Positions 47,467 through 60,215 of a stretch of DNA of 64,000 nucleotides are shown here, one piece after another (the stretch's first letter is position 1; every line of letters begins with the position of its first letter). The translations under genes were made by a program, and so were the position numbers. Source of the stretch: Perilla frutescens (lineage: Eukaryota > Streptophyta > Magnoliopsida > Lamiales > Lamiaceae); NCBI GenBank assembly GCA_026008535.1, contig BRKX01000009.1:45381001-45445000 (forward strand), written 5' to 3'. The notes under the pieces are model-generated. The model searched no databases and was not told the origin of the DNA. It worked only from the letters and a program-made list of their open reading frames with translations.

Positions 47467-47940
47467 TTAAACAAAACGAAAAGAGCCCAAACTACAAAAG
47501 CCCTGCTGAACAATATCCACAATATAAGGAATAGCATAAAACCAAACACCCGGAGGTACAGCATTAGAGGCTAAAACATCAGCAACCTTATTGCCTTCTC
47601 TAAAAACGTGAGAGACACAAAAATGAATGTTATAAAAAAAATCAAAAACACGTCTCCACCTAGCCTTCAAAATCCAATGAACCTGTAAACTGCGCAATAA
47701 GAGAAGAGAAACCACATAAACAGAGCATACCTCCAGTCAAATAAAGTCTAGAGATAGTTGCTCTGCCCATTCCAAAGCAAAAACCACCGCGAGAAGATCA
47801 GCTAAAAAAGCAAAACTGACTCCGTCCTCAGTGTGAAAGCAACAGAGCACTGAACCATCAGAACGATGAAAAACACCACCAATCGACATCTTGCTAGGAG
47901 CACCTTGCGATGCTCGATCAGTATTAATCTTCGTCTAAAC
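47467..47940 (-). pseudogene. RNase H-like domain relic (LINE-type, RVT_3)
   Basis: Read on the minus strand, KINTDRASQGAPSKMSIGGV, FHRSDGSVLCCFH and LADLLAVVFALEWAEQLS are followed, after a stop and gap near 47740, by LQVHWILKARWRRVFDF and HVFREGNKVADVLAS. This is the order of the RNase H domain found in plant LINE-type polyproteins and their domesticated relatives. Stops and a frame change show it is dead. The upstream reverse transcriptase is absent. Confidence 0.8.
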
Positions 47941-50900
47941 ACAAACACCAACACAATTATAAATGTGCCATTGAATATGAATTTGAATCCAACCCATCTT
48001 ACAAATTTTGACCCATAAGGTCTCACACGCTTTTTATATCTACCTTGTTAAATTTGCAATTATAATATATATATATATATATATATACATATATATATCC
48101 AAAATGGATGGGTTTAAGACAATTAATCCTATCTGATATGTATACCTATATATATTTCCTTATATTTTTTATAACTTATTAATTTAGTAGCTAGTGTGTG
48201 TGTGTGTGTGATCTGCAAAATCTGACTATTCAACAAGGTACAAAATCAATGCAACTTGATTTGTTTTGATGGTAAAATCTTTGACTAATTTATTCGTCGT
48301 AACATTCCGTATTCCTCAACAATATATTTCCAAAATTTTCATCTAAATTTGGCATTTTTGTTTGCCCTTGTGTATCTCCTCTTAACAGAATTTAGTTATT
48401 CAGCTGTGTTTCTATAAAGTTCACTTTTTAAAATTCGTGATATTGAACAGAAACTATATAATAGACTTTAATTTTAATAAGTGAACCTTCCCCGAGCAAT
48501 ATTCGTAAATGAGATTTCCTAGTCCACTTTATGTAACTATTAATTTTAATCATTTTTCTTTCATTTATTTTTTTATCAATTACAATTTATTATGGTTTAT
48601 CTTAATTTTAAAATTATTAATAATGATTAATAATTATTTTTATAATTTAATTTTTAATTTTTAGCTAATAATTAATTATTAATCAGTCCATACTTAAGGT
48701 GAATATATGTTTTTCAACAAAAAATGTCAGTTATTAGCAATAAGGTTAATTAAGATTGATTATATTATATATAATACTTTTTCTTTTTATAATAAATATT
48801 ATTATGATAGTGGGACACAAGAATTGAACGACACGTAAAAACTAAATTAGATGATCTCATCCACTTAATGCATAATTTCCATATGTTTATTATTATTTTT
48901 TATATGTACGTGCATTATATTGGTCCGATTATTCTACAAATATATTGATTAATTTCACCAGTTGCCTCCAATTTTTAAAATCAAATCCCAATAATTTTAA
49001 ATTGACAAAAACTTATACCGTGACTCAGTCCCACTGTCTTATGATTTCAATATGAGTTTTAATCCAAATCTTAACCCAACTCATGAATTTTAATCCATAA
49101 AATAAAAACTCATATTCAACGACACACTTATAATTACAAGACCCAGTCCCTCTTTTTTTCTTCACTTATAATTACAAGACTCGATATCGTCCTCTTTTAA
49201 ATTTACTTTTCTTGAGCACATTTTGCATGGAGACACGCACGAAGCGTGGATGACTGAGTAAGATGAAATCCTCCCAATTTCAAACTTTTAATATGGAAAT
49301 GTTGGAATGAAAAATAGAAATTGAATAAATAAATAATAAGCGCCAAAAGTTTAGGTGAATTTGTTAGTTGAAAGTTGAAAGAGTGAGATTTGGATTTGAC
49401 ACTTGTCACTTACTTTTCCTATTGTTTACTTTATAAAATTTCCTCTCTTTCTTTCACTATAGCTGCATTGCGCCTTTTGAGAAAGCAGCCTATTCTTCTT
49501 TTCATTTTCTCCATCTATATGTGTAATTACTATATTCACCTTCATTTTTGTGCAATTTTTCACACCATAGACTTTTCTTCAGGGTCATTATTGTCATATC
49601 CTAGCCTGTGAAGAGTAGAACCTTGCAATTTCTCAATGCGTGCATGATTATAAAGATGGATTGATGTGGACAAATAGTTGAATCTACAAATTAATATATA
49701 TTTTTTTTCTTTTCAGACGAGAGTAATTCACAGTAGTCTTGATTTTGATTTTGGTATATATATTTTGTGATATTTCAATTAAATTGTATAGCTAAATGGC
49801 ACAATCTCGGAGCAAAAATTGGAAAATCTGAGGCCCATTCAACTTCAGAGCATATTTAGCAACTGAATTAATTTGAACTTTAACAACTAATTTTAGTTGA
49901 TTATATGTTTTCGCATAGAATGAAATAAAAATATCAGTAAAACTTATCATGTTCTAGATTCCCATATATATATATATATCCCAATATGTTGTCACAACAT
50001 CTGTTGATAAAGATTTCAAATTGAAAATGTCATTCATTTTTTTAATAGAAAAAAATGGTAATCGAGCTAATGTAGAGCCACACGTAAAAGGTTAAGTTGT
50101 GGGGTGCGTTAGAATATATCATTTTTTTTATATAGTCTTAGGCATTAAGAGAACTAAATAATTCAATTATTTTGGGAGCCCTTGCAACTCTAAAATTGTC
50201 CTATACTTCTTTCATTGGTTAAATTTAGTGTCCTATATATCATTAATTTCAAAACTAGGGAACTATAAGTAAAAGGGCTCTGACATATATTTTGGTGGAA
50301 ATAATTGATTTTGGATGACATTCTCAAATGTCACTTCAAAATTATTTATCAATAATTATTTGTACATAAGTCAAAGATTGATGATTGATTTTACATAGTC
50401 TCTTTTGACATTTTTGAATCACTTGAAATTCACAAAAAAAATATCAAACCGTAAACTTGATGATATTTCATTTCAATTAGATCAGCTATAAAAAATTATT
50501 GGATCTCAATTCTATACACATATATATAGTAATTAATAAACTTAAATACGTGTGCATGCATGTTCTTTCTTTCAATAAGAAAGGCTTAACTGAATGTATA
50601 TTTTTGTTTGATAAAATTTATCGAATTACTATTCAAACTTATTTATGTTTAGATCCAAACTCATCAAATTCGTTTCATAATGAAATAAATTGAACATTTT
50701 CTGAAAATTCAAATTAAATAAAGTTGTTAATATTCATTCACATGAAATTCTTCTACTCATAAATGTGGGGCTCAATAACCTTTGTTCAGGACAGAAAGCT
50801 AAAGCTCCGGGCCTAAGTTATGGAGCCCAAAAAATATGTAAGTTAAATTTCAAATAATATATATATATATATATTACTTTTTATTTTTGAGAACTTGAAA

Positions 50901-53900
50901 TATCAAATATCTAGTGCAGTACGTATATAGTGTGTGGGGGAATTGGTGCAACTGTGCAATCTAATAAAGTTACTTTTCTTAAAAGCTTCATTTCTTTAAT
51001 TCCAAGGACTTTCAATTTCTCTAAATTATTACTATACCCCATCTCTATTTCTCACTTCTACTCCTTTACCCTTCAATATTAGAGCTATGAAATCGAGTAA
51101 TCGATTAGATCGTGTTTTTTCATGCCGCTACGATACGATAAGACATTAAGACTCAACATGTACAAGACACAATAAACAGTCCTGACACAAATATAAAAAT
51201 TTCCATTGATACGTAACACAAATACAAAATTAATTATTTGTATTGACACAATAACGACATTAAATTAAGATATTAAATAACAACAAAAAAGTTATAGAAA
51301 ATATTCAAATTCAGTTTTTTATTATTATTAAAGATTACTAAATATAAAATTTTATATATTACTGTATGACAGTATACTATACGATACAAACTTGACACGG
51401 ATACGACACAAGATTTTCATGTTCTTATCATATTGACATGATAAGAATACAAATACGTTAAGTCTAAAAAATTATATATTCATTATTTTCATTTGCTGTT
51501 TGTATCGTGTCAATGGTTGACAATTTGACATCCTATGCATTCAATGTGCTTGCATCGATACAAATTACACTGATATTATTTTTATTTTTCATAATTAAAG
51601 TTAAAATTTATTCAATATAAGGAAATTTTTTATCTTCTATCTTATTCTCCAATCCTTCAGTGTGGAGAACCTCAATTAATTAGCTCTTGCACGTTTTTTT
51701 TAAAGTAAAATTCTAATGAATGTGAATAAACATGACAAATATAATGATGAAAATTAACGACAATGGTGGGAACAAAAATATTCTTTTTTTAAGTTAAAAT
51801 ATATTGTTAACTATGCAATTATAATATTTTAAAATGTAAGATGTGAAAACTATTATCATGATTAATATATGTAATAACTGAACGACAAACTTTGGACAAA
51901 ATATTAATTTAATTATATTTCTCCATAATATCTCGTTAACTGTGTAATTATAATAACTAATCATGAAATATTTCAACACGTAACTAATTAAACACTTGAA
52001 CGCGTGTAAGTATGTGGATATTTAACCTGTCAAATTCTAAACGTCGAGATCAAATATTGTAATATAGGAACAATGTATTAAATGTCGATTGATGTAACTT
52101 CAATAAATTAATTCCCCCAAATAATTACAGGTGTATGTATAATGGCGTGCAAATTTTGTTTAGTAATCAGGTTTTAATTAAATTAAAGAGGCTTTAAACA
52201 TTAAACAATACACGAAAAATTAAAGCAAAGTCTGTGAAAAGTGACCCAACGAAAAGTAAAAAAAAAAAAGGTTGGAGTGCTGGTGGGGTTTAGTGCTCAA
52301 TTATTGAACTCTTAGAATGCACAAATCAAAAGTCTTACTTTGTTATTTTCAATTCTTTTTTATTTTGTTTTATTTTATTTTATTATATATAATATATACA
52401 CATTCAAAAGTATATATATACTTCCAATTAATGATTCATTAGTATTCCGATATATGAACTTTTGAATATTCAGTATATGGCGTTCTGAGGGGAAAATTTG
52501 AATATGTGATATTATATATACATATCAGTCTACGTAAGTTTATATATGTTGATTTGTAATGATTATAAGGGTGTATTTCTTTTAATTAAAGGAGATAGAA
52601 AGAGTTTAATTCTTTAATCTTGAAATTAAGGGTACGTAAATAAAAAATAATTAGAGTTTTTTCTCAGAAATTGTGGGTACTTTAATTCACAAATGTGGAT
52701 AAATTATAGTAGTCTTCAAATAATTCAGAAGTTTTCTTATCCTTTTATCCAAAAATCAACCAGCCTGATTAATTAAACAAACGCAAACGACTTTAGGCAT
52801 ATATCAATGCTTTATATCCACTAATTAGGATATTATTGATCTGTTGTTAATGTTAATCTATCCATAATCTTAAATATTTATTAGCGCAAAAGTCTGGGCC
52901 CTTTTTCACAACTCATATGAATTTGTAAGCATTGATACCTTCTTATCAGCAATAGTACTAGATTAAAGTACATCTACATTTGCAATGTTTCATTTTTTAG
53001 AACTATATGTCCATATTTATAGGTGTGGTCTACGTGACTCGGCCTGAACTGTTGTTGGAATTCAAATGTATAAATAGTATTGAATTCGACTTAAGATGTT
53101 GAAGAGTTTCAAAAACACATCCGAAGTCTATAAATAACATACATACTACCCCTTGTGAGTAGTTTGATGAGTAAGCTGTGGTCAAATATGTCAAATTTTA
53201 TCATGAATTCGAATCTCACGAACTTCCTCTAAATCGAGCCCGTAACAGATTACCAATCCCATTTGATATGTTTAATGTTGGTAGAAGAATAAATTGATAT
53301 AGGCCAAAACTTTCCTGTCAAATTCAATCGTGGAATCCAAATAAGAGCTAAATTTTAATTATATAAACACCTGGCTAGGTTTGCTTTCTATTTCCATTTA
53401 TGCTTTACTAAAGCTGATAAAGAGCTTTTTATTTTATTGATGTTAAGACCTAAGTCCCACACTCACTTCCAATTGTGCCTTGAAATAGGGGCATTTCCTT
53501 TTTGGATTTATGTTTCATGGACCATAAATTACTAGTGGTGCACTAGTTTTTTTTTTTTTTTTTTTTTTTTTTGTCGTAAAGAAAATAATACATTGATTTT
53601 AAAGAGAATTTTTATTTCAAAGTTGTATATACTTTATTTTTAGGGAGTATAATTGAAGTCCATGTTTATGTGGATGATATTGTTTATAGTATACTTTTGT
53701 TATCTCCAACTCATAGCAATAAATTTGCTAAAAAAATTATGTTAAATTCGGTATTTCTTAGTAAATATACAGAATAAGTATTTATTTATTTATAGCTATT
53801 TAATTATATATTGATTTACCTATTTTACAACCAACAATTTGGTAAAAAAATATACAATGAAGCCCAACACAACTAACATACAAACAAAGATGGTACGGAT

Positions 53901-54149
53901 ATTTCAATGGGGTCATCTATTAGTGAAGTGAAATAGCTTGTAATAAATATTTCAAATTCGAAGCTCATCAACGGGGTTTTGAAAAAGGAGGATGGGAATA
54001 TGGTCCATATGGATCAACAAGAGAAACTTAAAAAAAAAAACACGAAAAGTGAGATACAGACCGATATTAAAATTAGAAAAATTAATGTTCACACATTTAA
54101 ATCACGAACAACTTTCATGCATTTAGTTAATCACAGTGCAAATAACTAA
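47941..54149. other. 6.2-kb AT-rich gene-free spacer
   Basis: No gene, RNA or intact transposon recognised. Visible items: TA runs near 48065-48090; an ACACGA/CGACAC-rich relic at about 51110-51540; a 26-base poly(T) at 53547-53572; a weak SINE-like patch at about 53155-53240 (GAATTCGAATCTCACGAAC). Short reading frames have AT-driven codons and no domains. Confidence 0.55.
51110..51540. mobile_element. Possible hAT-like relic rich in ACACGA words
   Basis: Words of the type GATACGACACAAGATTTTCATG and their reverse (TTTGTATCGTGTCAATGG) recur on both sides of an AT-rich centre. Similar word sets mark a common group of plant non-autonomous hAT elements. Ends and target duplication were not found. 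Confidence 0.25.
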
Positions 54150-54324
54150 GGGGCTGCTTGGTTCAAATTAAGTAATGACAATCAAAATGGATATCATTTT
54201 AGGGTCAATCACAATGGGAATGGTGATTGCATTGTTGTAACTTGGTTCAATTATGGAATGATTGTTATTGTGATAGATAATGATTGGTTCGTTTCGAATT
54301 CATTAATGGTTATTATTATTAATG

Positions 54325-54401
54325 ATATTGTAAATAATAATAATAATAATAATAAATAAATAAATAATTTAAATAACACTAATGTTTACAAGAATAATAA
54401 C

Positions 54402-54445
<44 letters not shown>

Positions 54446-54575
54446 CATTAATAAATAATTAATTAACTAATAATAATAAATAAATAAATAAATTATTAAC
54501 AACAACAATAAATAATATAAATAATAATAATAACATTAATAAATAAGTATCAAAATTAATTAATAAAAATAAGAA

Positions 54576-54606
<31 letters not shown>

Positions 54607-54666
54607 TATTGTAAATATTAATATTAATAATTTATTTATATATTATAAATAAATTATTAATATTAA

Positions 54667-54706
<40 letters not shown>

Positions 54707-54715
54707 ATCGGTAAT
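54325..54715. repeat. AAT then ATT arrays, complementary
   Basis: Interrupted AAT/AAAT arrays (54325-54540) are followed by ATT arrays (54578-54705), able to pair. Confidence 0.8.
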
Positions 54716-54730
54716 AATGATGATGATGAT

Positions 54731-55341
54731 TGTAGTGGTCATTTTTCGCCAATCCGATATGCTGGCCCAGAAGGGTTAAATGATAGCATATAATCGGTAT
54801 TCCAATACATAAGCATTCAATTTAAAATTTGAATTAACGATCAGTTCCGCCTTATCCGGTAAGGTTGACGGGTTCAGAGGAGTCGACACGTCTTTCAACC
54901 TCCTCCGCGATCCTCGCAAACCCTAGCTGCTACCTCCACCTTTAAAAGGAGGCCTCCCTCCTCATTTGAAGGATACGCTGAAATACCCACAAGCTTCACA
55001 TCACACCCTAAGAATACGGAGCTCACAATTTTCTTGGTTAATTCCACCCCGGCGATTCAACATCCGGCCTTCTTCCTACATTCTTCCAGGATCGAACGAC
55101 ATTTCCCTAGATTTCTAGTCACGTTCTGGATAAAGATTATCGTCATTAAGCACCTTAATTATTTAATTATTCTGTATTTTGTTTCTTTCTACATTTCTTC
55201 TTTTCCTGACTTGAGCGTCGAAGGCCCAACGATCGTCAACCCCCCGACGGTCTTTGGCTCTTACGGTGTTTTCCGATTTTGTTTCACAGATTGGCCGCTG
55301 CTCCGGACTGAATCAATTAATTGCAGATTTCCGGATCTACA
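54731..55341 (+). mobile_element. Solo LTR nested in the Harbinger-like element
   Basis: Begins TGTAGTGGTCATTTTTCGCC and ends CCGGATCTACA, inverted ends TGTAG/CTACA, with ATGAT on both sides (54726-54730, 55342-55346; the flank is a GAT repeat, so the duplication is less informative). A CTTTAAAAGGAGG promoter-like site sits near 54940. GACTTGAGCGTCGAAGG resembles late gypsy LTR sequence. The 103-codon frame at 55034-55345 is not a known protein. Confidence 0.75.
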
Positions 55342-55532
55342 ATGATGATGATGATTATTGAGGAGTGAGGTAATGATTGAGGAGAATGATTAAAGGGGTG
55401 GGGTAATTAATCAATCTAAGGGAATGATTAGCTTATTTTGATTCACATTACCTTGTACCAAGTATAAAGAATGAGAATGAATCCCTTCCATTTTCATTAC
55501 CCATCCTGATTATCCGTTACCAAGCACCCTAA

Positions 55533-56139
55533 AATTATTTAAAGCGCATAAGTCAATTAATAAATATCAATTCTGCACATATATGAGAGTCGCACCACAC
55601 CAAGACCCAAATTCCTTTTTTTGGGCCTCATTCATTTTGAAAAGTTCTGGGCTTTTAACAGATCAAGTCTTATTTTGAATTTTGATGAGGAATTCTTTTA
55701 ATACTGTTTTTTTTTCTTCTTCTTCTTTAAGTTGTCTCGAATTTAATTAAAATAATAATGACATTTCAAAAAAAAATAAAAGCCTTACAACTCCAATTAT
55801 TTAGAACAGATTAACAAAAGAATAAAGCCTCCAACACATATAAGCACCGATCGTCTTCAAAAGCAAGGAAAATTTTGAAAATATTGAAAGCAAATATAGT
55901 ATCAGTAAATGAAAGAAAGAAGAGGAACCACCTAATTAGTTGTTCATTTGAATCCTTTTTTTTTTTAGGAAACTTTGAACCCTAATTTATTTATGTAGTT
56001 GATGGTGATTTTTATACCTTAATTATTATAACAAAAGTATTGTTGTCATTAATAAAGATCCATATTTATTAATTAATTTGTGAAAACAATGACCATGCTA
56101 ATTAGCTAACAAAAAGTCAAAAATCATAGGATAGTGTTA
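55533..56139. other. AT-rich spacer
   Basis: No gene recognised. Confidence 0.5.
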
Positions 56140-56350
56140 TTCGGCCGGCCATAATTTTTTAATTATGATATTCTTGAAATATATAGTAAATATTTAATTA
56201 GCTCTTTAATTAGTGATTAATAACATTTTACATATAGACCCTTAATGTTCATTTTAGAAAGATTTGACTTATATATTTTTTAAATTCAAATTATACATAT
56301 AATCTCTCTCTCTCTCTCTCTCACTATATATATATATATATATATATATA

Positions 56351-56715
56351 AGCACTTTTGTGTGCACTAGTCGCACCATCAGACGTATTGACCGGTCAAT
56401 GCCGGAAAATGCGCGTTGACCAGGTCAACTCCAGCAAAAAAATCCTTTAAAATTAGTATCAACCGTAACACAAAAAAGTATTATTTTTATCCTTAAAAAG
56501 TATCAACCAACATAAATAAATAAACCTTCAAAATCAGTGTCAATCGTAGCACTAAAAAGTATCACTCAAAATTCAAAAAGTATCATTTGTATCATTAAAA
56601 AGAACTGTATCACCTATTTTACCATTTTTGTTTTTTGCGGGTTGACTGGATCAACGCGCGTGGACTCGCGTTTGACCCAGTCAAAAGCGTTGACCGTCTG
56701 ATATAAGCTTATATA
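56351..56715. mobile_element. MITE in a TA tract, TTGACC-rich ends
   Basis: The left CATCAGACGTATTGACC and the reverse complement of the right TATCAGACGGTCAACG are inverted repeats, followed on both sides by GCGCGTTGA(C/T)C(C)AG(G)TCAAC. The ends hold about five TTGACC/GGTCAA palindromic pairs. The middle has about six copies of AAAAAGTATCA. Left neighbour is a TA microsatellite; right neighbour is also TATA-rich. Confidence 0.7.
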
Positions 56716-56914
56716 GATCTAGTACATGCAAGTTTTTGCCACACACACACACACATATATGTGGATGAATTGTTATATAAATTAGTGTTTGGTGAATTGA
56801 TTTTTTTTAGAGATCTCTAAATTGCAATTAATTAACTCCATTTATTTTTTTTATTATTCTCAAAAGCTTAGGGATGAAATTAACAAATATATGGTACATC
56901 GTTATCAAAAATTA

Positions 56915-57290
56915 CATAAAATTTCTAAAAATATATAAATGGACTATGAAATGATTTTGCCACATCAATATTACAAATTAAATTATGAACTTGTGGAAAT
57001 GGAGATGAATCATCCTCAAAATTATTTAATATTTTGGTAAATTGAAATAAGATAATTTACCAAATTTATTAGATAAAACTCTAGAAAATTATAAATGTTT
57101 ATAAAATGATAAAAAAAAATTAACTAAAATCTCTAAAAAAAAATATAAATGAATTATGAAATGACTTTGCTTCATCGACATTACAAATCAAATTATAGAA
57201 TCATCTTCAAAATTATTAAATATTTTGGTAAACTAAATTAGACAAATTACTTAATTTCACAATTGCAAAATTGAATAAATTATCATAAAC
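56915..57290. repeat. Imperfect tandem duplication, unit about 200 bp
   Basis: ATAAATGGACTATGAAATGA near 56935 recurs as ATAAATGAATTATGAAATGA near 57140. The following CATC(A/G)A(C/T)ATTACAAAT(T/C)AAATTAT and AATATTTTGGTAAA blocks recur in order. Confidence 0.8.
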
Positions 57291-57844
57291 TATGTTGCAG
57301 GGAGTCAATTTTGAATATGATTATGTGATCAAATTTAAAAATAAATAAATAAATACGAAAATGTTGAAGTAGAGAATATTATTTTAACACGAACGAAATC
57401 CTTCAATTAATTTTGTGTGTAATTTATTTTAAAAATTTAGCAACAACTTATAATAATGTGTGTTAATATTATTTTAAAATACTTGATGATATATATTTTT
57501 TATTATTGTAATCTATGGTTTGTGTATTTTAGAATTTATTTTATATTTTTATTTATTTGTTAAACTAGAGTAGTGATTTGTAAATCATTGAAGAGAACAA
57601 TAATAAATATAAAAGATGGAATGAGATCCACTGTAATTTATTATATTTGATGATAGATAAATAAACTAAAATATAAAATTTCAGCATAATTTTACATAAA
57701 AATTGAAGAAAAAAATTTAAAGTTGGTACAAAAAAGACGGGAATTAAAGGTCCCAACATATAATTAAAATAAACATTAATTATTTATTTATCTAATTCAA
57801 TTCAAAGATCATCTAAGAAAAAAAAACTTTGAAGTTAAATAAAC

Positions 57845-58787
57845 TGTGCAATCATGTTCATCATCGTGTACTTGAACATTGTTGTGAACATGTAAGGTCA
57901 GAATGTAAAAATTTAAGCAAGTAAAGAACACGAGGTTGGTGACCCTATTCGATCAATTGATCTACGTCAGAGGGACTTCTCAAGTCCGTGAGAAACAGTT
58001 TACTACTCCGTTGAATGGTTACAAAGGTTATTACACGAAGACTCCCGTCACTCGACCCATTTCCTACCCAATTCAACCTATTTCACTAAATTGAATTGTG
58101 AGCTCTCCTCACAATCTAGAATCCCTCTAGTTCCCACAGAAAATCTCTCCTGAGACTCCTCTAAGTGAGTATGAAAGTGAGTTTCAAACACAGACTAGAA
58201 ACACAATGATCTAACCGATCAAACCTAGTCTACCCGAATACTATATGCTTCGAATATGAAGTCTTTTAACTCTCGGCCCTTTTGTTTATTTGTTAAAATT
58301 TATGTCACCTAAATTAGTCTGAATCCCAGCCTATTTATAAGAAACAGATATAGCTTAAACAAGGTAATCAAAAGTCTAACTTTGACTAAGATTTAACAAG
58401 GAAATAATTTCCTTATTTAAATCAGACTTTCCTAGTTTAGATGTCTTCCTTGAATAGAACTCATTTTTTCCTTCTTGATCCTCATCACGAACAAGGCAAC
58501 TTCTATTCTGAAACGTCCATCTTGAATCTGCAGCTTCAACTCCTTGAATCTAGCATGTCACGTCTCTTGTAAACTCTCTGGACAACCATGTACATGATCA
58601 TGTCTCTGAACATGATTAAGTACATGTCTTGATATTTGATCAGATTGGCAGCGGAATGTTCACAGTAATGTCCAAAACATGGTATTCGAACATGAATAAT
58701 CAAAACCTTTTGTGTTCTTTTGAAATTGTCATATTGCCTATTTAGATTATGACAATCCCGAATACTTAAGTGCTGATGGCACTAACA
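57845..58787 (-). mobile_element. LTR-like insertion, minus orientation
   Basis: On the minus strand it begins TGTTAGTGCCATCAGCAC and ends CATGATTGCACA (TG...CA). It is clearly less AT-rich than its surroundings. CACGAGGTTGGTGACCC with TCTACGTCAGAGGGAC near 57930-57975 resembles the transcript-start region of copia LTRs. No clean 5-bp duplication was found, so boundaries may be a few bases off. Confidence 0.5.
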
Positions 58788-59240
58788 AACTTCAATTCAT
58801 GAAAGATTGATTTAATTAATAATCCATCCATTTATTTGATTTGTAATATTGATGTGGCAAAATCATTTCATAATCCATTTATATATTTTCAGAAATTTTA
58901 AGTAATTTTTGATAAATATATACCATATGTTTTATTAATTTCATCCATAAACTTTTGAGAATAATAAAAAAGAAATGAAATGGAGTTAATTGAATTGCAC
59001 GGATCTCTCAAAAAAAAATTCAATTCACCAAAGATTGATTTATATAATAATTTATCCATATTTAGATATATATATATATATTATATAGATAATTTGGATT
59101 TAAAAAATATATAAGTCAAATTTTCCTAAAACGAACATCAAGGGTGTAGATGTAAAATGCTATTAATCACTAATCAAAGAGTTAATTAAACAGTCACTAT
59201 ATATTTCAAGAATACCATGATTAAAAAATTATGGTTGGTC

Positions 59241-59878
59241 ATAATGTGATCAAATAGCATTATACTACTAATTAAGCTGACAAAAAAAGGCAAAAAACGT
59301 ATGCAATAAATAGTTTTGGATATTCCTAAAAAAAGGTTTTGGATAAAATTTTGCGATTTTGAACCGCAATATTCATCTGCTAAAAAGGATAGGCACCCAA
59401 CGAAAATTGCAGATGAAATCATTTGCTACACTTTATGCAATAGTTTGTGCTATATAATTAAATTTATTAAAAAATTATTATTTAATTTAATTTTAATTTA
59501 TTGTGCTTTAGTTTAATTTTATACTTATTATTTAGAGCCCATCTTGTCCAATTAGGGTATATAATTAATTTTTTTAATATTGAATTTTATTTTCTAGTTA
59601 ATAATTGATTATTTCATAAGAAAAATAATAGCCTTATAGGGTAGGATGAATCTTAAATAATAAATGTAAAATTAAACTAAAGTTCAATGCCTGAAATTGA
59701 ATTAAAAAATCAAAAATTATTAATTCAATTGTGTAGCACCAAGTATTGCACACATCATAGCAGAGAATTTCATTCGTGAAAATTGGATATATGTCTAGAG
59801 ACTCTAGACAGTTCAATCTAAGAAAACCATGTTCAGTTGTGGAATATAAAAAAAAACATTAAAATGAAAATTATAAAA
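59241..59878. other. AT-rich spacer
   Basis: No gene recognised. Confidence 0.5.
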
Positions 59879-59955
59879 ACATGTTCACGAATATTATAAA
59901 TATTTTCGATCGAATTTAATCAAACATGTTCACGAATATTATAAATATTTTCGAA
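59879..59955. repeat. 45-bp tandem duplication
   Basis: ACATGTTCACGAATATTATA at 59879 is repeated exactly at 59924 and extends through ATATTTTCGA. Confidence 0.95.
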
Positions 59956-60215
59956 TGGGTAAATTAAATAAGTTTTTTTTTTCGAGCTCAAGGTTAAACA
60001 TATAAATTGAATGAGCTTTTTTTTCGAGCATTCGCGCTTAGACTCTATTATTAATTTTCAAGCATTTCACATGTCGAATTTGAGCATGACAAATATTTAT
60101 CGAGCTAATCTAGAATGATAGGGAAAACGCTAAAAATGAGCTAGAGCTCTTTCTTAACGAGCAGAGTTTCAAATGTCAGGGTGTTAGACTCGGCTTAGTT
60201 CGTTTACAACCCTAG
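59956..60215. mobile_element. Possible hAT-like relic, right end
   Basis: The right end, read inward on the minus strand, is TAGGGTTGTAAACGAACTAA then GCCGAGTC, close to plant hAT ends of the type AGGGCTGTAAACGAGCC. TTTTTTCGAGC words recur inside. The left terminus was not located; it may include the 59879 duplication. Confidence 0.4.

Larger units (their letters stand above)
54150..55529. mobile_element. Harbinger-like element hosting a solo LTR
   Basis: The left end GGGGCTGCTTGGTTCAAAT and the reverse complement of the right end GGGTGCTTGGTAACGG are inverted repeats. TAA flanks both sides (54147-54149, 55530-55532), the PIF/Harbinger duplication. Inside are AAT/ATT arrays (about 54325-54715) and a nested 611-bp solo LTR. 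No transposase. Confidence 0.75.
56140..59240. repeat. Large inverted repeat (about 450-bp arms) with nested insertions
   Basis: Left arm about 56140-56325 plus 56745-57000; right arm about 58795-59240. Matching blocks, with one side reversed, include TTTTAATTATGATATTCTTGAAA near 56157, CCCTTAATGTTCATTTTAG near 56239, TTTGGTGAATTGATTTTTTT near 56788, and TTTTGCCACATCAATATTAC near 56955. A TTGACC-rich MITE interrupts the left arm and an LTR-like block fills much of the loop. Could be a foldback element or two inverted copies of one AT-rich element. Confidence 0.75.

Noticed and set aside
55034..55345. 103-codon gene
   Set aside because: Falls entirely within a solo LTR and runs through its end.
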